From an uncultured Pseudomonadota bacterium (GTDB taxonomy: Bacteria > Pseudomonadota > Gammaproteobacteria > Methylococcales > Methylomonadaceae): 32,312 bases of DNA. The stretch spans positions 1-32,312 of the forward strand of contig CAIUWU010000223.1 of assembly GCA_903902945.1 (NCBI GenBank). Direction: 5' to 3'. Shown piece after piece: positions 9,676-19,976 of this stretch; positions within the stretch are counted from its first letter, which is position 1, and each line of letters opens with the position of its first letter. The position numbers were made by a program, and so were the translations under genes. A model generated the notes under the pieces. That model was not told where the DNA came from. It saw only the letters and a program-made list of their open reading frames with translations, and searched no databases.

Positions 9676-9854
9676 TGGCCACCAGCAATAATGCCGGGCC
9701 AGAGTGCTGACTGAAATTGAGGTGGCGCTCAATCTGCGATCAGCGTAGCTATTTTGACGCTTGCTTGATAATGCCACCCTTTGCTAATCAAATTCACGCG
9801 CATATCAACAGCAAGTGGGGTTATTGAATAAGGCGTTGACGATCAAACAAATCC

Positions 9855-10385
9855 TCACTTAAAGCTGATCTCACCAATCGCTATCAGCTTGTCGAGAAAC
9901 GCAGCGTCGGGGATGTCTTGTTCTGCGTAAGCGGCAACAGTGACACCGGCAGCAGCAAACATTTTATCGACCGCCTGATTGATCAGCACATGACTGCTGT
10001 GCTGCTTTTTGCGTAAATAGATCACTTGCTTGATGCCTACCTGAATAATCGCCTGGGCGCAGGTATTACAGGGAAACTGGGTGGTATAAAGCCGGGCCCC
10101 CTGCATGTCGTGGGCCATACAGTTATAAATCGCGTTCTTCTCGGCATGCACCACATAAGTATGCTTGGAATGCAGCAAGTCACTGTCATCTTCATCCTGC
10201 CAGAACTGCGGATCGTCATCGTCGCAACCGACAGGCAGGCCGTTATAACCAATACCAATAATCTTATGGTTGGGGTCGACAATACAGGCGCCGTTCTGGG
10301 TTTTGCTGTCTTTGGAACGAAACGATGACAACAGAGCGATAGCCATAAAATAACTATGCCAGCTCATGTAGTTGTTTTTTTTCAT
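9855..10385 (-). CDS. dCMP deaminase (deoxycytidylate deaminase family)
   Basis: Zinc-dependent deamination of dCMP to dUMP, feeding thymidylate synthesis. From the ATG at 10385 the protein has 176 residues; a longer frame to 10421 adds 12 residues unlike the family. The zinc site is complete: HAE at 80-82 (His ligand and catalytic Glu) and PCNTC at 105-109 (two Cys ligands). The stretch MSWHSYFMAIALLS and GIGYNGLPVGC resembles the DCTD-like branch that includes phage and eukaryotic enzymes more than the plain tRNA/cytidine deaminases. It lies 74 bp downstream of the TonB-dependent receptor gene on the same strand. The 179 bp between this gene and the convergent exonuclease show no feature I can support. 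Confidence 0.9.
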   Translation of the reverse strand: MKKNNYMSWHSYFMAIALLSSFRSKDSKTQNGACIVDPNHKIIGIGYNGLPVGCDDDDPQFWQDEDDSDLLHSKHTYVVHAEKNAIYNCMAHDMQGARLYTTQFPCNTCAQAIIQVGIKQVIYLRKKQHSSHVLINQAVDKMFAAAGVTVAAYAEQDIPDAAFLDKLIAIGEISFK

Positions 10386-10459
10386 GATGTTGTAAGGGAA
10401 GCAAAATAAAAGCCAAAACAATGGCGGGCATTATCTACCATCTTGACCCAAAAGTAAGA

Positions 10460-12472
10460 CTAAAAGGCGACCCTGATTCCAAGCTCTGCACTGCGTCCGG
10501 CTTCAGGGGCAAAATTGCGTAGATAAGAGCTGGCGTTGCGAATATTGGCATTCAGCAGATTAGTGGCTTTGAGGAACAGTGTGTAGTGTCCGGCATCAGC
10601 GGTTTTGAACTGATAATTGAGACCGTAATCCAGCAGGTAATAACCGGCAGTACTGGTTTCAAAGGCACCGGCATAAGGCTGATTATCGCGACGACTCAGG
10701 CGCAGATAGCTTGATAACCGACTGCGGCTAAAACCGATTTCCATGCCATAGCGTAACGGCGGCATGCGTGGCACATCACCACCGCTAACGAATTGTCCCC
10801 GGGTGTAATCACTGAATAAAGTCAGCTCGGTCACCCCCTGATGATGCTCCATCAGCGGTAACACCAGCTTCGCTTCATAGCCTTTAAAAATCGCATTCTG
10901 CTGGTTATAAGCCAGAACCGGGCGTTGAATCCCTGCTTCCAGCACATAATCACCATTACGTTGCTGATAAATGTAATCCTCAGCCCAGTTATGAAACCAG
11001 TCAAACTCGGCTCTTAACCAGTCGGTTTTAAACCGGTAGCCCAAATCCAGGTTATACAAGGTTTCAAGTTGCAAGCCCGGATTGCCGAGTTCGTAGCTGC
11101 GAGTGGCATCATGATAACCGTGGGTAAACAGTTCCTGAACACCCGGTGCGCGGGCTCCTCGACTGAGCCCCAGATTGACGCTGTGATGACGATTAACCTG
11201 CCACTTGGCCGAGAGGGCGGCGCTGACTGGGGTATAACTCAGACTACTAGAAGCGTCAGCATGCAGACTGTCTTGTTCAACTCTCAGCCCCAGCTGAAAA
11301 TCAACGGCGCGCCAGCGATAATTTTCCAGCGCAAACAGCCCGAAATTTTGGGTCAGTGCTTTGGGTAAAATCTGTTCACCGGTCAGTTTTCCGACCGCGA
11401 ACATCTCGCTGGATTGCACCTGTAAGCCCCAGATTCCTTCAATCGCACCGAGCGGCTGATGACTCATTTCCAGCCGACCTTCATAACTTTGATTATTGAA
11501 ATAAGCGCCGGGCTGGCCATTGCTGATTTCGGTATGCTGATAATCGGTATAACCCAGACGGGTTTTCAGCTGTCTGGCCAGCGCAAATGGCTGATTCAGC
11601 TCACTTTTGAAATCATATTTGTTTTGCTGCATGGCAATCCGGGTTTGCTCATCGCCACTGCCATCCGGCGCGATGCCGTAATGGTTGTTGAGACTATTGA
11701 TACTCAGACCGGCGAAACCGCTAGCCATTAACCATGACAGACCCGCCGAACCGCTGATGGCTTCGGCACCGGTATTAGTGAGTTTGCCGGAAGAATTCTG
11801 GACTACATCCAGCCCCGGATCGGTAATCGCGGTTTTGGCGCTATCGATTGCCGTGCCAGCAATACCCATATCGCCATGCTGTTTATAAAAACCATCCAGA
11901 TGCCAGGCCAGTTGGTCAGTGGCGCCGTCATGTTTGATCGCTGAGCTGGTTTCATCACTGACTGAGTTAAAGCGTTGTTCCAATACAGTGCTTTGCCCGG
12001 CACGCGGCGCCTGATCGGGAATCCGCTGATCCAGCACATTGACCACGCCGCCTACTGCACCGCCGCCGTATAGCAAGCTGGCCGGGCCTTTGATGATCTC
12101 GATGCTCTCTGCCGTTAAAGGATCGACACTAACGGCATGGTCGGGACTCAACGCCGAGGCATCGTTACTACCAATACCATTATTCAGCACCCGCACCCGA
12201 GGACCGGATTGACCGCGAATCATCGGCGTGCCGACTCCCGGACCAAAAGACTGATTCTGCACCCCCAGTTCATTTTTCAGGGTTTCGCCTATCGTGGTCC
12301 CGGTTTTCAGCAATAACTCATCACCGGCAAGCGTTGTCACCGGTGAACCGCTAAGCGGATAGGCGGGATCAGAACTGTCACTGACTACCACTTCATCGAG
12401 TTGTGAACTGACATCGTCAGCCAGAACCGAAGTCGGTATTAGTAACCATAAAACAGGAGTAAGGGCTTTCAT
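10460..12472 (-). CDS. TonB-dependent outer-membrane receptor, probable zinc/metal uptake (ZnuD-like)
   Basis: Outer-membrane ligand-gated beta-barrel driven by TonB. From the ATG at 12472 it has 670 residues (an in-frame TTG at 12484 adds 4). A signal peptide (MKALTPVLWLLIPTSVLA) precedes the TonB-box region DEVVVS, the plug domain (VTTLAGDEL ... MIRGQSGPRVRVLNNG ... IEIIKGPASLLYGGGAVGG) and a 22-strand barrel ending in the aromatic LGIRVAF. The segment RGARAPGVQELFTHGYHDAT followed by SYELGNP resembles zinc-type receptors such as ZnuD. Two palindromes resembling Zur operators sit right upstream, independently pointing to zinc. The gene lies 84 bp after ackA on the same strand but appears separately regulated. 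Substrate is inferred; siderophore or cobalamin uptake is less likely. Confidence 0.85.
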   Translation of the reverse strand: MKALTPVLWLLIPTSVLADDVSSQLDEVVVSDSSDPAYPLSGSPVTTLAGDELLLKTGTTIGETLKNELGVQNQSFGPGVGTPMIRGQSGPRVRVLNNGIGSNDASALSPDHAVSVDPLTAESIEIIKGPASLLYGGGAVGGVVNVLDQRIPDQAPRAGQSTVLEQRFNSVSDETSSAIKHDGATDQLAWHLDGFYKQHGDMGIAGTAIDSAKTAITDPGLDVVQNSSGKLTNTGAEAISGSAGLSWLMASGFAGLSINSLNNHYGIAPDGSGDEQTRIAMQQNKYDFKSELNQPFALARQLKTRLGYTDYQHTEISNGQPGAYFNNQSYEGRLEMSHQPLGAIEGIWGLQVQSSEMFAVGKLTGEQILPKALTQNFGLFALENYRWRAVDFQLGLRVEQDSLHADASSSLSYTPVSAALSAKWQVNRHHSVNLGLSRGARAPGVQELFTHGYHDATRSYELGNPGLQLETLYNLDLGYRFKTDWLRAEFDWFHNWAEDYIYQQRNGDYVLEAGIQRPVLAYNQQNAIFKGYEAKLVLPLMEHHQGVTELTLFSDYTRGQFVSGGDVPRMPPLRYGMEIGFSRSRLSSYLRLSRRDNQPYAGAFETSTAGYYLLDYGLNYQFKTADAGHYTLFLKATNLLNANIRNASSYLRNFAPEAGRSAELGIRVAF

Positions 12473-12505
12473 GAATACGGACAAAGATTTTAAAACGGCA
12501 GCTAA

Positions 12506-12520
12506 TGTTATATTGTAACA
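12506..12520 (-). promoter_or_regulatory. Zur-like operator, proximal to the TonB receptor gene
   Basis: TGTTATATTGTAACA is a near-palindrome (TGTTA/TAACA arms) and agrees with my memory of the gammaproteobacterial Zur consensus, whose core is TGTTATA-N-TATAACA, at all core positions but one. It lies 33-48 bp upstream of the receptor ATG, a normal repressor position. Confidence 0.6.
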
Positions 12521-12529
12521 CTCTGGTGA

Positions 12530-12542
12530 GTGATAATATCAC
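12530..12542 (-). promoter_or_regulatory. Second Zur/Fur-like palindrome upstream of the TonB receptor gene
   Basis: GTGATAATATCAC is a perfect 13-bp inverted repeat. It differs from a Zur-type core GTTATAATATAAC by two symmetric changes, and its centre (12536) is 23 bp from the centre of the proximal box (12513), about two helical turns, which would put two dimers on the same face of DNA. A Fur-family site is an alternative reading. Confidence 0.5.
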
Positions 12543-12556
12543 ATCCGTTATCCGTT

Positions 12557-13762
12557 TCAATGTCCCGGTTTTTTTAAATACTGATAACTTTCCAAGGCAA
12601 TTTGCCATTCTTCATCGGTTTTTATCACCAGAATCGCAGTCCGGCTGTCGGCGCTGGCGATATTGCCAACTTCGGCATCAGGCGTCTGATTTTTGGCGAC
12701 ATCTAAATCAATCCCCAAACCATGCAGGTTTTCAAGACAATGTGCCCGCAACCAGGCATCATTTTCGCCAATACCTCCGGTAAAAATCAAAGCATCGACG
12801 CGACCTAATACCGCCAGATAAGCGCCGATATACTTCTTGACCCGGTAGGCATAGATAGCCAGAGCCAGCTGAGCCTCAAGATCGCCGTCACCGGCATGCT
12901 GATGAATAGTGCGCATGTCGTTCTCATGACATAAACCTTTGCAACCGCTTTGCTTATTAAGCAGCGTTTCGATGGCAGCGAGACTCATATTTAATGAACG
13001 GCTCAGATAAAAAATAATCCCCGGATCGAGATCACCGCTACGGGTTCCCATCATTAGACCTTCCAGCGGAGTCATGCCCATTGAGGTATCAACGCTGTGA
13101 CCAGCAGCGATTGCGGTAACGCTGGCCCCATTGCCCAGATGCAAGGAAATCAGATTCAGCGCCGATAACGGTTTATCCAGATATTGCGCCGCACGTCCGG
13201 CAACATAACGGTGCGAGGAACCATGAAAGCCATAACGCCTGACGCCATGATCCTGATATAAAAAACCGGGTAGGGCATATCGATAAGCATAGTCAGGCAG
13301 GCTCTGATGAAATGCGGTATCGAATACCGCGATCTGCGCCAGATCAGGCATTTGCCGGCGGGCTTGTTCAATCCCCAGCAAATTGGCCGGATTATGCAGC
13401 GGTGCCAGCGGAATTAGCTCGCGAATCGCCTCAATCACTGCATCGTCGATCAGCTGCGGCGCCGAAAAGCGCTCACCACCGTGCACCACTCGATGCGCAA
13501 TACATAGCAATGGTTGCGACTGATAGGCTGAACAGGTCTGCAGCGTGGCGAATACCTGCTGCAAGGCGTCAGCATGATCCTTAATTGTCAGCGTTTCCTG
13601 CTGAGAAGCCTGGTTATCGACCGTGTATTTATGATGGGCCAGCTGTTCGCCGATACATTCAACCAGACCCGACATCAGACACAATTGCGGCTGTATTGAT
13701 AACAGACTGTATTTCAATGACGAGCTGCCCGAGTTGATCACCAGAATATTGGTCTGTTGCAT
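12557..13762 (-). CDS. ackA: Acetate kinase
   Basis: Interconverts acetyl phosphate + ADP and acetate + ATP; cytosolic, ASKHA fold. The 401-residue length is normal. Signatures: ILVINSGSSSLKYSLL at residues 6-21 (phosphate-binding N-terminal motif), VHGGERF near 93, RYGFHGSSHRYV near 175 (second acetate-kinase signature), and DTSMGMTPLEGLMMGTRSGD near 226. The start codon directly abuts the stop of pta (ATG at 13762-13760, pta TAG at 13765-13763), so the two are certainly one operon. In a methanotroph this pair would support acetate overflow or acetyl-phosphate balancing under oxygen limitation (inference). Confidence 0.97.
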   Translation of the reverse strand: MQQTNILVINSGSSSLKYSLLSIQPQLCLMSGLVECIGEQLAHHKYTVDNQASQQETLTIKDHADALQQVFATLQTCSAYQSQPLLCIAHRVVHGGERFSAPQLIDDAVIEAIRELIPLAPLHNPANLLGIEQARRQMPDLAQIAVFDTAFHQSLPDYAYRYALPGFLYQDHGVRRYGFHGSSHRYVAGRAAQYLDKPLSALNLISLHLGNGASVTAIAAGHSVDTSMGMTPLEGLMMGTRSGDLDPGIIFYLSRSLNMSLAAIETLLNKQSGCKGLCHENDMRTIHQHAGDGDLEAQLALAIYAYRVKKYIGAYLAVLGRVDALIFTGGIGENDAWLRAHCLENLHGLGIDLDVAKNQTPDAEVGNIASADSRTAILVIKTDEEWQIALESYQYLKKPGH

Positions 13763-15871
13763 CTAGTGGTGCTCCTGGGCCTGAATGGCGGTAATGATGA
13801 CGGTATTGACAATATCGGGCACCGTACAGCCGCGGCTTAGATCATTGACCGGTTTATTGAGTCCCTGCAATACCGGGCCAATAGCAATTGCATCCGAGGA
13901 ACGCTGCACCGCCTTGTAGGTATTGTTGCCGGTATTGAGGTCGGGAAAAATGAATACCGTTGCCTGACCCGCCACATCACTGGCTGATAATTTGGTTTTG
14001 GCCACTACCGGATCAACGGCAGCATCGTACTGAATCGGACCCTCTAGTTTCAGATGCGGACGGCGTTGTCTGGCAATTGCCACGGCGGCGCGTACTTTAT
14101 CAACCGCTTCGCCTTTACCGGAATCACCGGTCGAATAGGACAGCATTGCCACTTTGGGTTCGATATTAAACAACGCGGCGGTATCGGCGGCGTTAATGGC
14201 AATATCGGCTAACTGCTCGGCATCGGGATCGGGATTCACCGCACAATCGCCATAAACCAATACCTGATTTTCCAGACACATAAAAAACACACTGGAAACC
14301 ACTTCAGCGTCGGGCTTGTTTTTAATGATTTCAAAGGCCGGTCTGATGGTGTGTTGTGTGGAATGCACGGCGCCCGATACCATGCCATCCGCATAACCGA
14401 GCTGGACCATCAAGGTACCGAAATAGCTGACATCGGCCATCAGATCGAAAGCAGTGTCATAAACCACGCCTTTATGCTGGCGAGCCTGAAAATAATAATC
14501 GGCAAATAACCGGCGCCATGGTGAATCCAGCGGATCAATGATCGCCACCTGATCCAGTTTTAAAGACAATTTCTGAATTTTCTGTTCAATCGCCGCACGG
14601 TTTCCCAGCAGAGTGATATCGACCACATCACGCAAGCGCAAAATTTCGGCGGCGCGCAGAATGCGTTCTTCTTCGCCTTCCGGCAGCACAATGTGCTTTT
14701 TCTGCTGTTTGGCGCGTTGCAAAATGTCATATTCGAACATCAGCGGTGTCATTCTATGCGCGACACTACGGAACAGGCGCAGCCGCAATTCCACCAGATT
14801 GATGTGTTTTTCCATAAAGCCCAGGGCCGCAGCAATTTTGCGTTCATCCTGCCAGTCAAGTTCGGCATTGATCTCGCTGACAGCCAGCGCGGTACTGAAG
14901 GTATCATCGGCTACGCGTAACAAGGCAAACGGTAAAGAACCCAGGCCATTCAACAAATCCATTACCGTTCTGGACACAGGCGCAGAGCCGGTCAGTAACA
15001 AACCGGCTATCTTGGGATGCGCATCTGCCTGATAACTGATCAGAGAGGCCAACATAATATCGGCTCGGTCACTAGCACTGATGACCAAATCACCATCGGC
15101 AATGGCAGGCAGGAAGTCTGCTGTCTGCATGGAAGCAATCTTGTAATTCAACACTTCCCGGGCCAGTGTCGCCCGGGTAGCAGACAAGATCTCCGGCCTG
15201 AGTGCCTGGATAATATTGTGGATACTCGGCTTATCGAAACTGGCCTCCGGCGGCAAGCAATACAGGGGATAATCGGCCTGATGCGGAATCAGACAATTAA
15301 AGCCGGCCGCCTGCGAAGCCAGTCCGGTGATTACCAGTGCCAACACATTAGAACGATATTGTTTCAGGGTATAGCGAACGCTGCCGAGCAGGCTTTCCAG
15401 TTGTGTTTCATCACGGTTGGCGCCCTGAATCACCGCTAGTAACAGGGCATCGAGGTTATTGGCGATATCCAGATTGAATTCAAACTCATAAATCGAATCG
15501 CCCGCCAGATAGTCCGAGCCGACGCAAATCACGCTGGGACATAATGCTTTTAATGCCTTGTACTTGGCCAAAATGTGTTTCAGCAATTCGTCATATTGCT
15601 GGTTGGCCAAATACTCATGCACCTGTCCTGAGGTACAGCCGTACATGGCGTCTATCGGTATTTCCGGACCGTAACGCTTGCTAACGAAATTGATCAGGTG
15701 ATCATTGCCCGGGCTGTTTTCAATCACCGGACGAAACACTACCGCTTTTCCGGCATGAGCAATAGACATTTCCATCATCACTAACATCAACAACGACAAA
15801 TCGTTGCCACGGTCGAAGCCGGCAATATAAATGGTTTGCGGTGTTTGTTGCGGATTTACTAGATCTTGCAT
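13763..15871 (-). CDS. pta: Phosphate acetyltransferase (long form)
   Basis: Transfers acetyl groups between CoA and phosphate, giving acetyl phosphate for AckA. At 702 residues it is the long enterobacterial-type enzyme (E. coli about 714): an N-terminal P-loop-like/regulatory region beginning QTIYIAGFDRGNDLSLLMLV, a central DRTGG domain around residues 215-330, and the C-terminal PTA_PTB catalytic domain from about residue 370 (IVLPEGEEERILRAAEILR ... YADGMVSGAVHSTQHTIRPA ... VAMLSYSTGDSGKG). The stop abuts the ackA ATG with no gap. Upstream, a strong terminator separates it from pntB, so it should have its own promoter in 15872-15906, a short space where I cannot point to convincing boxes. 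Confidence 0.96.
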   Translation of the reverse strand: MQDLVNPQQTPQTIYIAGFDRGNDLSLLMLVMMEMSIAHAGKAVVFRPVIENSPGNDHLINFVSKRYGPEIPIDAMYGCTSGQVHEYLANQQYDELLKHILAKYKALKALCPSVICVGSDYLAGDSIYEFEFNLDIANNLDALLLAVIQGANRDETQLESLLGSVRYTLKQYRSNVLALVITGLASQAAGFNCLIPHQADYPLYCLPPEASFDKPSIHNIIQALRPEILSATRATLAREVLNYKIASMQTADFLPAIADGDLVISASDRADIMLASLISYQADAHPKIAGLLLTGSAPVSRTVMDLLNGLGSLPFALLRVADDTFSTALAVSEINAELDWQDERKIAAALGFMEKHINLVELRLRLFRSVAHRMTPLMFEYDILQRAKQQKKHIVLPEGEEERILRAAEILRLRDVVDITLLGNRAAIEQKIQKLSLKLDQVAIIDPLDSPWRRLFADYYFQARQHKGVVYDTAFDLMADVSYFGTLMVQLGYADGMVSGAVHSTQHTIRPAFEIIKNKPDAEVVSSVFFMCLENQVLVYGDCAVNPDPDAEQLADIAINAADTAALFNIEPKVAMLSYSTGDSGKGEAVDKVRAAVAIARQRRPHLKLEGPIQYDAAVDPVVAKTKLSASDVAGQATVFIFPDLNTGNNTYKAVQRSSDAIAIGPVLQGLNKPVNDLSRGCTVPDIVNTVIITAIQAQEHH

Positions 15872-15906
15872 GAATTAGACAATCCAGAATTTGAAACGGG
15901 ATTAAA

Positions 15907-15935
15907 ACAGGATGACCGCAGACCGGTCATCCTGT
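15907..15935 (-). terminator. Rho-independent terminator after pntB
   Basis: A perfect 12-bp stem (ACAGGATGACCG with CGGTCATCCTGT) encloses a 5-base loop. Read on the minus strand, it lies 10 bp past the pntB stop and is followed directly by TTTTAAT, giving a classical stem plus U-tract. It separates the pntAB transcript from pta-ackA. Confidence 0.88.
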
Positions 15936-15945
15936 GATGATGGCG

Positions 15946-17331
15946 CTAGTTTTGCAGCGCTTTAAGCAGGGCTTGCAGTCTGTCGTTGGCATCGCCAAAC
16001 AACATTCGAGTGTTTTCATGAACGAATAACGGATTGCCAACACCGGCATAGCCGGATGCCATACTGCGTTTCAAGACAATGGTGGTCTGCGCTTTCCAGC
16101 ATTCCAGAACCGGCATGCCGGCAATCGGGCTGTTGGGATCATCCAGCGCCGAAGGGTTAACGATGTCATTGGCGCCAATCACGATCGCCACGTCGACATC
16201 GGGAAAGTCTTCATTGATTTCATCCATCTCGAACACGATGTCATAAGGCACTTTCGCTTCGGCCAGCAATACATTCATATGACCAGGCATACGGCCCGCC
16301 ACCGGATGAATTGCAAAGCGAACTTTCTTACCTTTGCTGATCAACAATTTGGTGATTTCGTAAACGGTATGCTGCGCCTGGGCTACCGCCATACCGTAGC
16401 CGGGAATGATGACGATGTTTTTCGAGTCATGCAGCAACTGTGCGGTTTCTTCAGCCTCGATAGGAATCACTTCACCTTCCACTTCAGCAACTTCACCACC
16501 CGAGGCAGTGCCAAAACCACCGGCAATCACGCTCAGAAAATGCCGGTTCATCGCCCGGCACATGATGTAACTCAGAATCGCACCGCTACTGCCGACCAGC
16601 GCGCCAGTCACGATCAGTAAATCATTACTCAGCATAAAGCCGGTTGCTGCTGCGGCCCAGCCAGAATAACTGTTGAGCATCGATACCACCACCGGCATAT
16701 CGGCACCGCCGATTGCCAACACCATGTGAACACCAAACACCAGCGCTATCGCCGTCATCACCAGCAAAGGCAATAGTCCGCTTGCAGAATCGGCAATAAA
16801 CACATTACCCAGCACCACGGTAATCACCAATAGGGCCAGATTCAGCCAGTGCCGCGCCGGCAATAAAACCGGTTTACCGTTAATCCGGCCACACAGCTTG
16901 CCAAAGGCAATTACTGAGCCGGAGAAAGTCACCGCACCGATGAAGATGCCGATATAGATTTCTACTTCGTGTATGGTCTTTTCGGCACCGCTCAGACTAC
17001 TGCTGTGATCGAGAAAGTTGGCATAGCCGACCAGAACCGCAGCCATACCAACCAGACTGTGCATCAGCGCCACCAGTTCCGGCATCTGCGTCATTTCAAC
17101 TTTTGCCGCAGCACGGGCACCGATAAAACCACCGATTGACAAGGCAATCAGCAAACCGACATAAGCGTTGACCTGTCCGCTGAAAATGGTTGCGACAATC
17201 GCAATCGCCATGCCGGTCATACCGAAATAGTTGCCGCGTCTGGAACTGTCCTGACGACTCAGGCCGCTCAGGCTGAGAATAAAGAGAATAGAGGCCGCAA
17301 TATAGGCCATGGTTACTAAACCGTGTGACAT
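15946..17331 (-). CDS. pntB: NAD(P) transhydrogenase subunit beta
   Basis: Membrane subunit of the proton-translocating transhydrogenase, which uses the proton motive force to make NADPH from NADH. From the ATG at 17331 it has 461 residues, as in E. coli (462). The start is supported by AAGGGG 6 bp upstream; an in-frame codon at 17361 would overlap pntA. The N-terminal two thirds are a chain of hydrophobic helices ([17 protein letters not shown] ... [19 protein letters not shown]), and the C-terminal domain III carries the NADP-binding [11 protein letters not shown] and [13 protein letters not shown] motifs. It begins 10 bp after pntA and is followed by a strong terminator. Confidence 0.97.
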   Translation of the reverse strand: MSHGLVTMAYIAASILFILSLSGLSRQDSSRRGNYFGMTGMAIAIVATIFSGQVNAYVGLLIALSIGGFIGARAAAKVEMTQMPELVALMHSLVGMAAVLVGYANFLDHSSSLSGAEKTIHEVEIYIGIFIGAVTFSGSVIAFGKLCGRINGKPVLLPARHWLNLALLVITVVLGNVFIADSASGLLPLLVMTAIALVFGVHMVLAIGGADMPVVVSMLNSYSGWAAAATGFMLSNDLLIVTGALVGSSGAILSYIMCRAMNRHFLSVIAGGFGTASGGEVAEVEGEVIPIEAEETAQLLHDSKNIVIIPGYGMAVAQAQHTVYEITKLLISKGKKVRFAIHPVAGRMPGHMNVLLAEAKVPYDIVFEMDEINEDFPDVDVAIVIGANDIVNPSALDDPNSPIAGMPVLECWKAQTTIVLKRSMASGYAGVGNPLFVHENTRMLFGDANDRLQALLKALQN

Positions 17332-17341
17332 GTCATTCCCC

Positions 17342-18895
17342 TTATTTTCTGAACATTTCAAGCATGCGACGGGTTACCAGAAAGCCCCCGGCGATGTTTA
17401 TGGCGGCAATCAGGATCGCTAATCCCGACAGGATTTGAACGATGGCGGCAGGTGCCGAAATTTGAACCAGCGCACCGATTACGATAATGCCGCTGATCGC
17501 GTTGGTCACACTCATCAGCGGTGTATGCAGCGAAGGTGACACATTCCAGATCACCTGATAGCCCACGAAGCAGGCCAGCACGAATACCGTAAAATGCGAC
17601 AAGAAAGATTCCGGCGCAACCGAACCCATGCCGAAAAACGCAGCCGCACCAATCACCAGCGGCAACCATTGCGACAGCGCCGAAGCCGGGGCGGGTTCGG
17701 CTTTTTGATGCGCTTTGACAGCCGCGGCGTCTTTTGCCGGCGCTGCGGATAATTTTGGCGGAGGTGGTGGCCAGGTAATACCGCCTTCTTTAATTACGGT
17801 AGCACCGCGAATTACTTCATCGTCCATATTGACGAACAAGGTTCCATCTTTCTGCGGACTTAAGTCGGTAAGTAAATGTCTTAAGTTGGTGGCATACAAC
17901 TGGCTGGACTGATTAGCCAGACGGCTAGGCAGATTGGTATAGCCAATGATGGTCACATCATGCTTGACCACCACTTGATCTTTTTCGGTGAAGCTGCAGT
18001 TACCGCCCTGTTCGGCAGCCAGATCGACAATAACACTACCCGGTTTCATCGAGGCCACCATGTCTGCGGTAATCAGCTGCGGAGCCGGTTTGCCGGGAAT
18101 CAGCGCGGTGGTAATGATGATGTCGACTTCTTTGGCCTGCTCGGCGAACAAAGCCATTTCAGCGGCAATGAATTCCGGTGACATGACTTTGGCATAGCCA
18201 CCCGTGCCAGCACCGTCTTCCTTGAAATCCAGCATCAGGAATTCGGCATCCATACTTTCAATTTGTTCTTTAACTTCAGGCCGGGTATCAAAGGCTCTGA
18301 CGATGGCACCCATGCCTTTGGCCGCACCAATCGCCGCCAGACCAGCAACGCCGGCACCAATCACCAGGACTTTAGCCGGGGGCACTTTGCCGGCTGCGGT
18401 AATCTGGCCGGTGAAAAACCGTCCAAAATGCTGCGCGGCTTCGACCACGGCACGATAACCGGCAATATTGGCCATCGAGCTTAGGGCATCCATTTTCTGC
18501 GCCCGCGACATTCGCGGCACGCTGTCCATCGCCAGTACCGTGACTTGCTTGTCAGCCAGACGCTGCATTAATTCAGGATTCTGTGCAGGCCAGATAAAGC
18601 TGATCAGATGCTGCCCGGCGTGCATTAATTCGACTTCATCGACATTCAGCGCCGGATGAAACTCAGGCGCACGGACTTTCATAATGATGTCTGATTGTTG
18701 CCACAATGCCTGTGCCGACTCAATAATCGTCACACCGGCCTGACGATAAGCATCATCACTAATATTGGCAGCCTCACCGGCACCGCTTTCAACAGCAATT
18801 TCAAAACCCAGTTTGATAATTTTTTCTGCCGCATCCGGGGTAGTAGCAACTCGTCGTTCACCTTCGTGGACTTCCTTGGGTATACCGATTTTCAT
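17342..18895 (-). CDS. pntA: NAD(P) transhydrogenase subunit alpha (single-chain PntA)
   Basis: Carries the NAD(H)-binding domain I and the first membrane segments of domain II. The ATG at 18895 has a strong GGAGGA ribosome site and gives the canonical [14 protein letters not shown]-terminus and 517 residues; the frame extends upstream to 19018, but those 41 residues are not PntA-like. Visible: alanine-dehydrogenase-like N-terminal half, Rossmann motif [18 protein letters not shown] near residue 177, a Pro/Ala-rich linker ([14 protein letters not shown]) near 385, then hydrophobic helices to the C-terminus. It is the fused E. coli-type subunit rather than split PntAA/PntAB. First gene of the pntAB operon. 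Confidence 0.97.
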   Translation of the reverse strand: MKIGIPKEVHEGERRVATTPDAAEKIIKLGFEIAVESGAGEAANISDDAYRQAGVTIIESAQALWQQSDIIMKVRAPEFHPALNVDEVELMHAGQHLISFIWPAQNPELMQRLADKQVTVLAMDSVPRMSRAQKMDALSSMANIAGYRAVVEAAQHFGRFFTGQITAAGKVPPAKVLVIGAGVAGLAAIGAAKGMGAIVRAFDTRPEVKEQIESMDAEFLMLDFKEDGAGTGGYAKVMSPEFIAAEMALFAEQAKEVDIIITTALIPGKPAPQLITADMVASMKPGSVIVDLAAEQGGNCSFTEKDQVVVKHDVTIIGYTNLPSRLANQSSQLYATNLRHLLTDLSPQKDGTLFVNMDDEVIRGATVIKEGGITWPPPPPKLSAAPAKDAAAVKAHQKAEPAPASALSQWLPLVIGAAAFFGMGSVAPESFLSHFTVFVLACFVGYQVIWNVSPSLHTPLMSVTNAISGIIVIGALVQISAPAAIVQILSGLAILIAAINIAGGFLVTRRMLEMFRK

Positions 18896-19043
18896 GCGTC
18901 CTCCGTTTGAATTAAAAACAAAATCGTTAACCCGGGCGAGAATAGGGTATGGCTGTTTTTTTGGCAACGGTTTTTGAAAGTAAATAATTAACTTAAAATG
19001 ATGACCTCTGTGTGACATCCGTTGATTTTTTAGGTAGCTACCG

Positions 19044-19976
19044 GTGTATCAAGTCAAAGATTTTATTGAAACTGCAACCGGTTTGCTGTTTGCCGTCGTG
19101 GTTGCCGGCACTGAATCGCAAACAGTACGCTGTTTTCTGCGCTATGCGCTGAGCGACGGACAATGGCAGAAACTCAACACTGAACAGGCTAATCACTACC
19201 TGTCCCAGCATTTTCCCGATTATCTGTTCTACTCAGCGGCTTTGGATGCCCAGCTACATGGTGTTCCAGAGAGTGACATCATGCGCCATTATGCGCCGCG
19301 CACCGAACTACAGATCCTGCTCGGCACAACGACAAAGGATCCGGTTATCGGGCATCTGCAGCAACTTTGTGCCTGGTTAGCCGAATACCAGCTTGATCTG
19401 TCCCAAATCGGTATCACCGGTTCCTGTCTGGTGGGCCTGCAAAACCATCAATCCGATCTGGATTTGGTCTGCTACGACCGCACACTATTTCATAAACTCC
19501 GGCAGGTGCTTGAACAGCTGATTATTTCAGGAAAATGCAGCGCGCTGGAAGCAGGGGACTGGTTGGAGGCTTACCAGCGCCGTGCCTGCGCCGATCTGAC
19601 CCTAGACCAATATATTTGGCATGAACAGCGTAAATACAACAAAGCGCTGATTGCCGGACGTAAATTTGATATTTCTTTGATTAACCCAGAACCTCCTGTT
19701 AGCAGGCAATACCAAAAACATGGGTTTATCCAGCTTAACGCTAAAGTCATCGCTGCCGATCAGAGTTTTGATTATCCGGCTACTTTTGTAATTGATCATC
19801 CTGAAATCACTCAGGTGGTCAGTTTTACCGCTACCTACAATGGTCAGGCAATTGCGGGGGAAATAATTGCCGTTTCTGGACAGCTGGAAAGCAATGACCT
19901 CGGCGAGCAACGCATCGTGGTCGGATCAGACCGCGAAGCCAACGGTGAATATATCCGGGTAATCAATGTTTACTAG
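19044..19976 (+). CDS. Archaeal-type predicted nucleotidyltransferase (Pol beta superfamily)
   Basis: A 310-residue protein starting at GTG 19044, 6 bp after TAGGTAG. The central [20 protein letters not shown] (near residues 128-147) is the GS-x(n)-S-D-x-D motif of minimal nucleotidyltransferases that binds Mg-NTP. The N-terminus ([19 protein letters not shown]) and the [17 protein letters not shown] segment recall the mostly archaeal COG2413 group as I remember it; no search was possible. The C-terminal 80 residues look like a small all-beta domain ([19 protein letters not shown]). Substrate unknown. The stop overlaps the ATG of the HAD phosphatase gene by 11 bp, so the two products are probably made together and may act on one metabolite. 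Confidence 0.7.
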   Translation: MYQVKDFIETATGLLFAVVVAGTESQTVRCFLRYALSDGQWQKLNTEQANHYLSQHFPDYLFYSAALDAQLHGVPESDIMRHYAPRTELQILLGTTTKDPVIGHLQQLCAWLAEYQLDLSQIGITGSCLVGLQNHQSDLDLVCYDRTLFHKLRQVLEQLIISGKCSALEAGDWLEAYQRRACADLTLDQYIWHEQRKYNKALIAGRKFDISLINPEPPVSRQYQKHGFIQLNAKVIAADQSFDYPATFVIDHPEITQVVSFTATYNGQAIAGEIIAVSGQLESNDLGEQRIVVGSDREANGEYIRVINVY

